From contig DYSU01000002.1 of NCBI GenBank assembly GCA_020726335.1, positions 1-64,000 on the forward strand: DNA of 64,000 bases, given 5' to 3'. Shown here piece by piece: positions 22,621-31,231 of the stretch (the stretch's first letter is position 1; the number at the start of each line of letters is the position of its first letter). The notes under the pieces are model-generated. The model had not been told where the DNA came from. It saw only the letters and a list, made by a program, of their open reading frames with translations, and made no database searches. This DNA comes from Thiomargarita sp. GTDB taxonomy: Bacteria > Pseudomonadota > Gammaproteobacteria > Beggiatoales > Beggiatoaceae. The position numbers and the translations under genes were made by a program.

Positions 22621-25600
22621 ATGCAGTGTTTTCAAGCCATTTCTGACCCATTGACGGGAATCAATTTAATCGAAGCCAGTGCAGGCACGGGCAAGACGTA
22701 CACCTTGTCCACTTTATTCGTGCGGCTCATTGTCGAGCAACAACGCGCTGTGTCGCAAATTTTGGTGGTCACTTTCACCGAAGCGGCCACAGAAGAATTG
22801 CGCGCCCGCATTCGCCGTCACCTACAAGAAGCCAAGCAACTGTTTGAAAAACAAGATAATAATATTGACCCTTTGCTAAGCCAATGGGTGCAAACTTATC
22901 AACAACACCAGCCCCACGACACGCCCATGGCGATTGAACGGCTCAACAACGCCGTGCGTGGCTTTGATGAGGCGGCGGTGTTCACCATTCACGGTTTTTG
23001 CCGACGCATGTTGCAAGAACAGGCATTTGAAAGCGGCGTGTTGTTTGATGCTGAACTGATTCAAAACCAAAACAGCTTGTTGGTCGACATTGTCGCCGAT
23101 TTTTGGCGGCAACATTTTTATCAAAACGACTTGTGGTTCATCGAATACGCGCTCAATGAAAAAACCAGCCCCAGCAGTTTACAAAAATTGCTCAAAGACC
23201 ACAGCCACCATCCATTTTTGCAGATTATTCCTCAAGTTAGCTTAGATGACGCGGCTTTGACTGCAACGCGCACCGCGTATCAAACAGCTTTGGCGCAGGT
23301 CAAAAACGCATGGCCGCAAGTGGTTGATGAAATGCAGACTATTTTGCGCCATCACCCCAGCTTGAACCGCAACAAATACAATGCCCAAGCGATTGAAACG
23401 TTGTTGATGGCCATGACTTTATGGGCGGGGCAAGAAGACGGTTTGTTTGTGCCTGATAAATTTGAATTTTTTGCCGTGCGTTTTCTTCATTCCGCATTGA
23501 AAAAGAACCAGCCTGCGCCTGAGCATCCGTTTTTTTGCTTGGCGCAAAACCTGTTGGATGCACAAGCCGCTTTGTTGGGCCTTTATCAGCAAAAGCTGTT
23601 GCACCTTAAACACGCTTTGTTCAGCGAAGCGCATGTGGCCTTGATTAAACGCAAACAGCAAGGAAATTTATTACATTTCAATGATTTACTGGTTAATTTA
23701 TACCAAGCTTTACACGGCAACAACGCTGAGATTTTAGCGCGGGGGATTCGGCAAAAATTTCCCGCGGTGTTGATTGATGAGTTTCAAGACACCGACCCCT
23801 TGCAATATGCGATTTTTCGGCGCATTTATCAGCAACAGGCTGATATAACGATGTTTTTAATCGGTGATCCCAAGCAAGCGATTTACAGCTTTCGCGGCGC
23901 GGATATTTTCACTTATTTGCAAGCCGCCGCTGATGCCGACCGTCGCTACACTTTGGGTTTTAATTGGCGGTCTTCGCCGCCGTTGTGTGGCGCGGTCAAT
24001 CGCTTGTTTGGCTATGCTAAACAACCGTTTTTATTTGATAATTTATCGTTTCATCCCGTGCAAGCGGCCCATAAACCCGCCGTTGATGATGAAAAAGACC
24101 GCGCTTTGGGTGCGGCATTTGCCGCCGCGCCGTTGCGGCTGTGGTGGGTCGATGACCGCCATCCTGTGGCCGAAGGCAAGCGCATCAGCAAAGCGCGCGC
24201 CCAACAGTTCATTCCTGCGTGGGTGGCAGAAGAAATCATTGTTTTATTGCAACAACATGCGAGCTTGAGCGCGGGCGATGTGGCGATTTTAACCCGCTCC
24301 AATCGCCAAGCGCAACAAATGCAGGCCGTGCTGCGTCAGCGCGCAATTCCCAGTGTGTTGTTCAGCCGTGAATCACTGTTCGACAGTTTTGAGGCGGTGG
24401 AAATGCAACGGCTGTTGGCGGCGATTGTCGATTGTGACGATGAGGGTAAAATCAAAGCGGCGTTGACCACGGACATGTTGGGAATGGATGGCGGCAATGT
24501 GCAACGGCTGACGACGGATGATGCGGCGTGGAATCATTGGCTGTTGCGTTTTCGCCACTATCATGGTCTGTGGAAACAAGCGGGTTTTATCGCCATGTTT
24601 CGTCTGTTGCTTCATCAAGCGCAAGTGGGTGCGCGGCTGTTGGCTTTGGTTGATGGTGAACGGCGGTTGACCAACGTGTTGCATTTGTCTGAAGTGTTGC
24701 AACAAGCATCAATGCACCCACGGCGCAGCATGGACAAATTGTATCAATGGCTGGTGCAACAATGCCAGCAACAGGCGGATGATGACGTTTATCAATTGCG
24801 GCTGGAAAGCGATGACAACGCGGTCAAACTGGTGACTGTTCACAAAAGCAAAGGCTTGGAATATCCTGTGGTGTTTGTGCCGTATGCGTGGGATGGCAAG
24901 CTCAACAGCGAGAAAAACCCCGTTGTGTTTCATCCACAAAATGCCTCGTCTTTGACGCTGGATTTGGGTTCAGCGCAACAAGAAGACCATCGCCTGCTGG
25001 CACAACGGGAGGAGTTGGCGGAAAATCTGCGCTTGTTGTATGTGGCGGTGACACGGGCAAAATATTGCTGTTATTTGTTGTGGGGCATGTTCAATGGCGC
25101 AGAAACCGCCGCCTTAGGCTATTTATTGCACCAGCAAGCGGATGACAAAAGCCATGAACGGGTCAAAGCCTATTTAAAAAATATTCAACAAGATCAATGG
25201 CAAGAAGATTTAAACCGTTTTCAAATTGACGGCATTCAGCTTTGCTCACCCCCTGAGAACAGCGGCCAGCTTTATGTCAAACCCAGCCAAACCCAACCCC
25301 AGTTGGCGGCGCGTTCATTCAATCGCCCGCTGAACCCACGCTGGCAAATCATCAGTTTTAGCCGCCTCATTGCCCATGATAACCACGGTTTGCCCGCGCT
25401 TTGGCAAACGGAACTGGCTGACCGAGACTGGCAGCAGTGGCCAACACCCCAACCCCACATTGAGCCATCCCCTGCCAGCACGATAGCGCAATTCCCAACA
25501 GGCACAAAAGCCGGTTTATTTTTCCATGATGCGCTTGAACATATTGATTTTCAAGATATTCCCGATGAAACATGGTGGCAACAACGGTTGCAACAGCACG

Positions 25601-26166
25601 GTTTTTCTGACCAATGGCACCATGTGATGGGGCAATGGTTGACGCACTTTTTAAATACCCCCTTGCATTCAAATTTGTGTTTGGCGCAAATTAGCAAACG
25701 TCAGCGGTTAAATGAATTGGAATTTTATTTTTCTGTTGACACACTGGATTTGAGTCACAAAACGCCGTGGGCTGAATACATGGCAAGGCAGCAAACCAGC
25801 ACGGGTTTTGTCAAAGGGTTTATTGATCTGCTGTTTGAACACCAAGGCCACTATTATTTGATTGATTATAAATCCAATCATTTGGGCGATGGCGCGGAAA
25901 ATTATGCACCCGAACAATTGCTCCAGGTGATGCAAGCGCAACAGTATGATTTACAAGCCTTAATTTACACAGTCGCCGTACACCGCTATTTAACATGGCG
26001 ATTGCCACATTATGATTATCAACAGCATTTTGCGGGGGTGTATTGTCTTTTTTTGCGCGGTATGCACCCCAACAATCGCGCAGGTCATGGCGTTTTTTTT
26101 CAAAAACCTGCGTGGCCCGCGTTGGCGCAATCATTAAAATCGTTATCGATCAAAAACTTGGCCTAA
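22621..26166 (+). CDS. recB: Exodeoxyribonuclease V (RecBCD) beta subunit
   Basis: RecB is a 3'-to-5' superfamily 1 helicase joined to the single nuclease domain of RecBCD, which processes double-strand ends for recombination. The 1181-residue protein shows Walker A (EASAGTGKTYTLS), VTFTEAATEELRARI, Walker B (VLIDEFQDTDPLQY), GDPKQAIYSFRGADIF, VTVHKSKGLEYPVVFVP and LYVAVTRAK. The nuclease domain has the Asp and Asp-x-Lys residues in FVKGFIDLL and YLIDYKSN. The start was set at the ATG preceded by TTGGAGGGT; a GTG 57 bases upstream has no such site. recC and recD, normally beside it, are not in the window; dnaA follows 234 bases later. Confidence 0.97.
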   Translation: MQCFQAISDPLTGINLIEASAGTGKTYTLSTLFVRLIVEQQRAVSQILVVTFTEAATEELRARIRRHLQEAKQLFEKQDNNIDPLLSQWVQTYQQHQPHDTPMAIERLNNAVRGFDEAAVFTIHGFCRRMLQEQAFESGVLFDAELIQNQNSLLVDIVADFWRQHFYQNDLWFIEYALNEKTSPSSLQKLLKDHSHHPFLQIIPQVSLDDAALTATRTAYQTALAQVKNAWPQVVDEMQTILRHHPSLNRNKYNAQAIETLLMAMTLWAGQEDGLFVPDKFEFFAVRFLHSALKKNQPAPEHPFFCLAQNLLDAQAALLGLYQQKLLHLKHALFSEAHVALIKRKQQGNLLHFNDLLVNLYQALHGNNAEILARGIRQKFPAVLIDEFQDTDPLQYAIFRRIYQQQADITMFLIGDPKQAIYSFRGADIFTYLQAAADADRRYTLGFNWRSSPPLCGAVNRLFGYAKQPFLFDNLSFHPVQAAHKPAVDDEKDRALGAAFAAAPLRLWWVDDRHPVAEGKRISKARAQQFIPAWVAEEIIVLLQQHASLSAGDVAILTRSNRQAQQMQAVLRQRAIPSVLFSRESLFDSFEAVEMQRLLAAIVDCDDEGKIKAALTTDMLGMDGGNVQRLTTDDAAWNHWLLRFRHYHGLWKQAGFIAMFRLLLHQAQVGARLLALVDGERRLTNVLHLSEVLQQASMHPRRSMDKLYQWLVQQCQQQADDDVYQLRLESDDNAVKLVTVHKSKGLEYPVVFVPYAWDGKLNSEKNPVVFHPQNASSLTLDLGSAQQEDHRLLAQREELAENLRLLYVAVTRAKYCCYLLWGMFNGAETAALGYLLHQQADDKSHERVKAYLKNIQQDQWQEDLNRFQIDGIQLCSPPENSGQLYVKPSQTQPQLAARSFNRPLNPRWQIISFSRLIAHDNHGLPALWQTELADRDWQQWPTPQPHIEPSPASTIAQFPTGTKAGLFFHDALEHIDFQDIPDETWWQQRLQQHGFSDQWHHVMGQWLTHFLNTPLHSNLCLAQISKRQRLNELEFYFSVDTLDLSHKTPWAEYMARQQTSTGFVKGFIDLLFEHQGHYYLIDYKSNHLGDGAENYAPEQLLQVMQAQQYDLQALIYTVAVHRYLTWRLPHYDYQQHFAGVYCLFLRGMHPNNRAGHGVFFQKPAWPALAQSLKSLSIKNLA

Positions 26167-26212
26167 AAGCAGAAAACAGGGCATCGCCGATAGAAATAGT
26201 GGGTCAAAAATT

Positions 26213-26225
26213 ATCTTGTTGATAA
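26213..26225 (-). repeat. 13-bp inverted repeat flanking dnaA, upstream copy (DnaA-box-like)
   Basis: On the minus strand this reads TTATCAACAAGAT; an identical copy in the opposite orientation lies just after dnaA. Its first nine bases differ by one from the DnaA box TTATCCACA. It sits in the 234-bp gap before dnaA. Confidence 0.5.
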
Positions 26226-26400
26226 GCCAGTAAAAAATCTGTTGCCCGCCGTAAGCCACCGCTTGTATCATAAATGAAGCGGTTATCGGTGTTTATTCAA
26301 GCATTTTTTTAACGAGGCCTTGCCCTGCTTTGGCTGGATTCGCGGGCCATGATGGGTATAAAATTAAGCGAAAACGCCAAACCCCACAAGGACAGCCAGT

Positions 26401-27729
26401 TTGAGCATCAGCATTTTATGGAAACGTTGTTTAAACGACTTGGAAGCCGAAGTATCGCCCCAAGTATTTAACACTTGGTTACGGCCATTACACGCTCAAA
26501 TTGATGCGGATGTGTTGTATTTGCTTGCGCCCAATCGCTTTGTGATGGATTGGGTTAAACGCCATTTCGCTGAAAAAATTCAACAAAAATTCAATCAGTT
26601 AAATCCAAAACAACCGATTAAATTGGTGTTTCAAGTGGGCAGTCAAGGCAAAATGGTTGCCAACGAGCAAAAACCGCCGTTGTTGGTCAAAAAAAACGCC
26701 TCTTCACTGGGCATCAACCCAGCACCTTTAAATAAACGCTTTACTTTTCAAGAGTTTGTATTAGGCGATTCTAATCGCTTGGCCCATGCCGCTTCAATGG
26801 AAATGGTGCAAAACGGTCAATTTAACCCATTGTTCATTTATGGCGGCACAGGTTTGGGCAAAACCCATTTAATGCAAGCGGTGGGACACGCGGTGGCACA
26901 GCAAAAAACCACGGCTAAAATTGCTTATTTACACTCTGAACGTTTTGTTATTGATATGGTCAGGGCGTTGCAAACCAAAGCCATCAATCGCTTTAAAGAA
27001 TACTATCGTTCCGTGGATGTGTTGTTGATTGACGACATCCAATTTTTGGCAGGTAAAAACCAGTCTCAAGAAGAATTTTTTCATACTTTCAATGCGTTAA
27101 TTGACGGCAACCAGCAAATTATCTTGACTTCTGACCGCACGCCCAAAGACATCGAAGGCTTGGATGAGCGTCTTAAATCGCGGCTGGGCAGTGGTTTGAC
27201 TGTCAATATCAACAAACCCGACATTGAAACCAAAGTCAATATTCTCACTCAAAAAGCCTTGCAGGCAAAAATCATTTTGCCTGAAGATGTGGCCGTTTAT
27301 ATTGCTGAAAACATTGACAACAGCATCCGTGAATTGGAAGGCAGTTTGCACCGTTTGTTGGCCAGCGCACGTTTGATGCAAGAAAGCATCACGCTGGATT
27401 TTTCCCGTCATGCGTTAAAAGATTTGATTAAACCGAAAATTCGTCTGATTCATGTGGGTCAAATACAACAGACAGTGGCCGATTATTATCACATCAGCGT
27501 CAGTGATTTGCTGTCGCAACGTCGTCATCGGCACATTGCGCGCCCACGGCAAATGGCCATGTTGTTGTGCCGTGAACTCACCTCTGATAACTATCCCACC
27601 CTGGGCCGTTTGTTCGGCAACCGTGACCGCACCACCGTTTTACACGCTTGTAAAACCATTGTGGGCTTGAAATTAACCGATTCACAATTAAATCAAGACT
27701 ATAGCCACTTGGTCAGATTGTTGGCCTGA
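26401..27729 (+). CDS. dnaA: Chromosomal replication initiator DnaA
   Basis: DnaA binds and melts the replication origin. The 442-residue protein has domain I at its start (ILWKRCLNDLEAEVSPQVFNTW), AAA+ Walker A GGTGLGKTHLM, Walker B VLLIDDIQFLAG, and domain IV with ARPRQMAMLLCRELT. The normally near-invariant DNA-binding signature GGRDHTTV reads GNRDRTTVLHAC at 406-417, so the base-contacting His (E. coli His434) is Arg 410 here. The start is TTG with AAGGA seven bases before it. dnaN does not follow; a protease gene does. The complete domains I, III and IV exclude Hda. Confidence 0.97.
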   Translation: MSISILWKRCLNDLEAEVSPQVFNTWLRPLHAQIDADVLYLLAPNRFVMDWVKRHFAEKIQQKFNQLNPKQPIKLVFQVGSQGKMVANEQKPPLLVKKNASSLGINPAPLNKRFTFQEFVLGDSNRLAHAASMEMVQNGQFNPLFIYGGTGLGKTHLMQAVGHAVAQQKTTAKIAYLHSERFVIDMVRALQTKAINRFKEYYRSVDVLLIDDIQFLAGKNQSQEEFFHTFNALIDGNQQIILTSDRTPKDIEGLDERLKSRLGSGLTVNINKPDIETKVNILTQKALQAKIILPEDVAVYIAENIDNSIRELEGSLHRLLASARLMQESITLDFSRHALKDLIKPKIRLIHVGQIQQTVADYYHISVSDLLSQRRHRHIARPRQMAMLLCRELTSDNYPTLGRLFGNRDRTTVLHACKTIVGLKLTDSQLNQDYSHLVRLLA

Positions 27730-27733
27730 TGAT

Positions 27734-27746
27734 TTATCAACAAGAT
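27734..27746 (+). repeat. 13-bp inverted repeat flanking dnaA, downstream copy (DnaA-box-like)
   Basis: TTATCAACAAGAT begins five bases after the dnaA stop codon and is the exact inverted partner of the copy at 26213-26225. The remaining bases to the protease gene contain a bulged hairpin (CAGAGGGGA against TCCCCCTG) but no strong terminator. Confidence 0.5.
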
Positions 27747-27880
27747 TGGACAGAGGGGACGAAATTGTTTTTAATGACATTAAATCCCCCTGTGGTTTTC
27801 GTTGTCTTGAAATGATCTAAAGTGATTGTTATTTATCCTGTTTGAATAAACACTGGATTTTTTATTTTTAGGGTTGAATC

Positions 27881-29269
27881 ATGCAAAAAACTTTGTTCGC
27901 TGTTGTCTTTGTCCCTTTATTGGCGGCTGGTTTGGGCTTATTGTGTTGGCATAACGCTTGTTTTGCGGGTTTGCCTGTCAGTATCAATGGCCAGCCGTTG
28001 CCATCACTTGCACCGATGCTGGATGCGGTAACCCCCGCTGTGGTCAATATTTCCACCAGCACCCATATTGAAGCGCAAGAAAGTCCACTGTTCAGTGACC
28101 CCATTTTCCGTTATTTTTTTGATTTGCCAAAACAGAAAAAAAACAAAGAAAATAACAGCTTGGGTTCTGGTGTCATCATTGATGCCCGCAAAGGTTATGT
28201 GGTCACCAACCACCATGTGATTGACAAAGCCGACACCATCACCGTCACGTTACGCAACGGCGAAAATTTTACCGCCCAACTGATTGGCGCAGATGCTGAA
28301 ACCGACGTGGCTTTATTGCAAATTCCCATCAAAGCCCATCAACTGACCGCGTTAAAAATCAGTGATTCAGAAAGTTTGCGCGTCGGTGATTTTGTGGTGG
28401 CCATTGGCAATCCGTTTGGTCTGGGGCAAACCGTGACTTCGGGCATCGTCAGTGCGTTGGGGCGCACAGGCTTGGGGATTGAAGGCTATGAAGATTTTAT
28501 TCAAACCGACGCTTCAATCAACCCCGGCAATTCAGGCGGTGCCTTGGTCAATTTACGCGGTGAATTGATCGGCATCAACACCGCCATTCTTGCCCCCAGC
28601 GGCGGCAATGTGGGGATTGGTTTTGCCATTCCCAGCTCCATGGTGAAAAAAATCATCGCTCATTTGGCCGAATATGGCGAAATTCAACGCGGTACATTGG
28701 GTGTCAGCGTCCAAGATTTAAGCCCTGATTTAGTCCATGCCTTTGATTTAGAACAACAACAAGGTGCAGTCGTGATTGAAGTGGCAGAAGATTCCGCCGC
28801 CGCCCAAGCGGGTTTAAAAGTGGGCGATGTCATCACCGCAATCAACGGCAAAGCGGTGCGCAATGCGGCAGACATGCGCAACCAAGTGGGTTTGGTGCGC
28901 GCAGGTGAAAAGGTTGACTTGGGTTTGCAACGCAACCGCCATACTGTTCATATCAATGTCCAATTGGCTGAACAAGGCGTGGCTTCGGGCGATTCAGTCA
29001 GCGACTCTTTGCAGGGGGCAAGCTTGAAAGAAATTAAATTAAAAACCGATGCAGGGCGCAACGCACAACGGGTGCAAATCACAGCCGTAGAGACCGACAG
29101 CCAAGCGTGGGATTTGGGTTTGCGTCAAGGCGATTTGATTTTATCGGTCAATCGCCGCATTCGGGTGCAAAGCATTCATGACTTGGCGCAATTGCTCAAC
29201 CAAGGTGGCCAATATTTATCAATTCAAATTCTACGCGATGACACCACTTACAGCGTGCGTTTGCGTTAA
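27881..29269 (+). CDS. degQ: Periplasmic serine protease, DegQ/DegP (HtrA) type
   Basis: HtrA proteases degrade or refold damaged proteins in the periplasm. The 462-residue protein has a signal peptide, a trypsin-like domain with catalytic His 112 (TNHHVID), Asp 142 (ETDVALLQI) and Ser 218 (NPGNSGGAL), and two PDZ domains (about 265-355 and 375-455, the second with WDLGLRQGDLILSVNRR). The loop LA before the protease core is short, closer to DegQ or DegS than DegP, but two PDZ domains exclude DegS. There is no anti-sigma or rpoE gene near. It follows dnaA after 150 bases. Confidence 0.93.
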   Translation: MQKTLFAVVFVPLLAAGLGLLCWHNACFAGLPVSINGQPLPSLAPMLDAVTPAVVNISTSTHIEAQESPLFSDPIFRYFFDLPKQKKNKENNSLGSGVIIDARKGYVVTNHHVIDKADTITVTLRNGENFTAQLIGADAETDVALLQIPIKAHQLTALKISDSESLRVGDFVVAIGNPFGLGQTVTSGIVSALGRTGLGIEGYEDFIQTDASINPGNSGGALVNLRGELIGINTAILAPSGGNVGIGFAIPSSMVKKIIAHLAEYGEIQRGTLGVSVQDLSPDLVHAFDLEQQQGAVVIEVAEDSAAAQAGLKVGDVITAINGKAVRNAADMRNQVGLVRAGEKVDLGLQRNRHTVHINVQLAEQGVASGDSVSDSLQGASLKEIKLKTDAGRNAQRVQITAVETDSQAWDLGLRQGDLILSVNRRIRVQSIHDLAQLLNQGGQYLSIQILRDDTTYSVRLR

Positions 29270-29297
29270 GCTTTATGACTCTACAGGGCGATGCAGG

Positions 29298-29309
29298 TAT
29301 AATGCGCCC
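29298..29309 (+). promoter_or_regulatory. Probable -10 element for korAB
   Basis: TATAAT at 29298-29303 lies 35 bases before korA and is followed by GCGCCC. The sequence GGGCG at 29286-29290 can pair with CGCCC at 29305-29309 around it. The -35 match (TTATGA at 29273) is weak. Confidence 0.35.
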
Positions 29310-29338
29310 ACCACATTTATGATTAGGATTTGTTGCTT

Positions 29339-31231
29339 ATGACCCAACAACGAGAACCAAAAACGCCCGTCACACTGGACGAACACATTGTCGAAATCGT
29401 CAGCGATTCTGGCGAAGGTGCGCAAAAAGCTGGGCAAACCTTTGGCAACCTCAGTGCCAAAATGGGCAACGGGGTGTGGACGGTGGAAATCATTCCCGCC
29501 GAAATTCAACCGCCTGCGCGTTCTCCCGGCGGTGCCAGTGGCAACCGCATCCGTGTGGGTTCCACCTATATGACCAACGCGGGCAATGAAGCCGATTTGG
29601 TGGTGGCGTTTAATGAACAAGTGCTGTATTCGCGCATCGCCTCTTATGCCTATAAACAAGGCACGGTTATTTTGCTTGAAAACAAATGGAAAACCGATCA
29701 AAGTTTTGAAATCTGCCAGCAATATCAATCGGCAGTCGCTGAATTTCGTGAACACGGCTTGGTGGTGATCGAAGTGCCGATGGAAGTGGAGTGCTTGAAA
29801 ATTGTCAGCAATGCACGCAAAGGCAAAAACATGTTTGTGGTGGGCATGTTATGCCACATTTACCGCCGCGATTTACAAAAAGCCTTTGACGAAGTGCAAC
29901 TGACTTTTGGCCATAAAGGCGAAAAAGTGGTCAAGCCCAACCAAGATTTGCTCAAAGCGGGCTATGCTTTTGCTGCGGAACACATTGATTTACATTATGA
30001 AATTCCGTCATGGAAAACCCCCAAAGAACGGGATGCAGAACAATGGGTGGTGATGAATGGCAACCAGTCGTTGGGTTTGGGCATCATGGCTTCGGGCATG
30101 GAATTGGTGTCAATGTATCCCATCACCCCCGCCACTTCGGCTTCGCATTATTTGGCCGATGTGTTTGTAAAAACAGGGGGTTTTGTCCATCAAGCCGAAG
30201 ATGAGATTGCCGCAATTGGCTTTGCGCTGGGCGCGTCGTATGCGGGCAGAACTGCTTGCACCATCACTTCAGGGCCGGGGATTGCGTTAAAAACTGAATT
30301 CATCGGTTTGTCGGTGATGGGTGAAATTCCGTTGGTACTGGTCGATGTGCAACGCGGTGGCCCTTCAACAGGTTTGCCCACCAAAGTGGAACAAGGCGAT
30401 TTGTTGGCTTTGATGTATGGTGAACCGGGGGACGCGCCAAAAATCATCATCGCCCCTGCCACCATTGAAGAATGTTTTCATTTTGTCATCATGGCGCGCA
30501 AATTGGCGGAAACTTTCAGAGGGCCGGTGGTGATGTTGACCGATGCCAATTTGGCCACAGGCGTGCAACCGTTTCGCCGCCCCAAATTACAGCCTGAATG
30601 GTTTGCGCCACCGATTGACCAATCGGCATGGGACAGCAAAATCCCCCCTTATGACTGGGATGAACAAACGGGCTTGTCATCGCGTCCCCTTCCGGGTCAA
30701 CCCGATGGCGAATATGTGTTGACAGGTTTAGCGCATACGTTTGAAAGCAAAGTGGTTTATGACCGCGATTCCAACCAAAAAGGCTGCGAAATGCGCAGTA
30801 AAAAACTGGCGACTTTGCGCAACACTTTGCAAGCCCCCACCCTCAATGGCGCAGACAGCGGCGATTTGTTGGTGGTCGGCTGGGGTTCAACTTTGGGCGC
30901 GATTGAAGAAGCGGTGGGCAAAATGCAAAAACAAGGGCATCAAGTCTCGTCGTTGCATTTGCGCTTTTTGTCGCCGATGGAGCCTGATTTAAAAGCGATT
31001 TTTGCCCGCTTCAAAAAAGTGATGACGGTGGAAATCAACTACAGTGACCGCCTTGACATGCCGTTTATTGAAAATGACAACCGCCGTTATGCGCAACTGG
31101 CGACTTTATTGCGCGGTCAAACTTTGGTGGATATTGATTGTTGGTCGAATGTATATGGTCAACCGATGCAACCGGGGATGATTTATGAACAATTGTTGGC
31201 AAAAATTGAAAAAATTGAGGAGGTTGTTTGA
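29339..31231 (+). CDS. korA: 2-oxoacid:ferredoxin oxidoreductase, fused gamma-alpha subunit
   Basis: With KorB this enzyme decarboxylates a 2-oxoacid, probably 2-oxoglutarate, to the acyl-CoA and reduces ferredoxin; the reaction can run in reverse to fix CO2. Residues about 1-190 are the gamma domain (VEIIPAEIQPPARSPGGASGNRIRVG), and from about 225 the alpha domain follows with MYPITPATSASH, the YPITP motif that binds substrate. The ATG at 29339 has AGGA ten bases upstream; TTG codons at 29330 and 29333 lie too close to it. The stop overlaps the korB start by one base. No ferredoxin or delta subunit gene lies beside it. Substrate preference cannot be fixed from the sequence alone. Confidence 0.92.
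   Translation: MTQQREPKTPVTLDEHIVEIVSDSGEGAQKAGQTFGNLSAKMGNGVWTVEIIPAEIQPPARSPGGASGNRIRVGSTYMTNAGNEADLVVAFNEQVLYSRIASYAYKQGTVILLENKWKTDQSFEICQQYQSAVAEFREHGLVVIEVPMEVECLKIVSNARKGKNMFVVGMLCHIYRRDLQKAFDEVQLTFGHKGEKVVKPNQDLLKAGYAFAAEHIDLHYEIPSWKTPKERDAEQWVVMNGNQSLGLGIMASGMELVSMYPITPATSASHYLADVFVKTGGFVHQAEDEIAAIGFALGASYAGRTACTITSGPGIALKTEFIGLSVMGEIPLVLVDVQRGGPSTGLPTKVEQGDLLALMYGEPGDAPKIIIAPATIEECFHFVIMARKLAETFRGPVVMLTDANLATGVQPFRRPKLQPEWFAPPIDQSAWDSKIPPYDWDEQTGLSSRPLPGQPDGEYVLTGLAHTFESKVVYDRDSNQKGCEMRSKKLATLRNTLQAPTLNGADSGDLLVVGWGSTLGAIEEAVGKMQKQGHQVSSLHLRFLSPMEPDLKAIFARFKKVMTVEINYSDRLDMPFIENDNRRYAQLATLLRGQTLVDIDCWSNVYGQPMQPGMIYEQLLAKIEKIEEVV

Noticed and set aside
26167-26400. oriC in the gap before dnaA
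   Set aside because: Only one DnaA-box-like site and no cluster of boxes or AT-rich repeats; too weak to call an origin.
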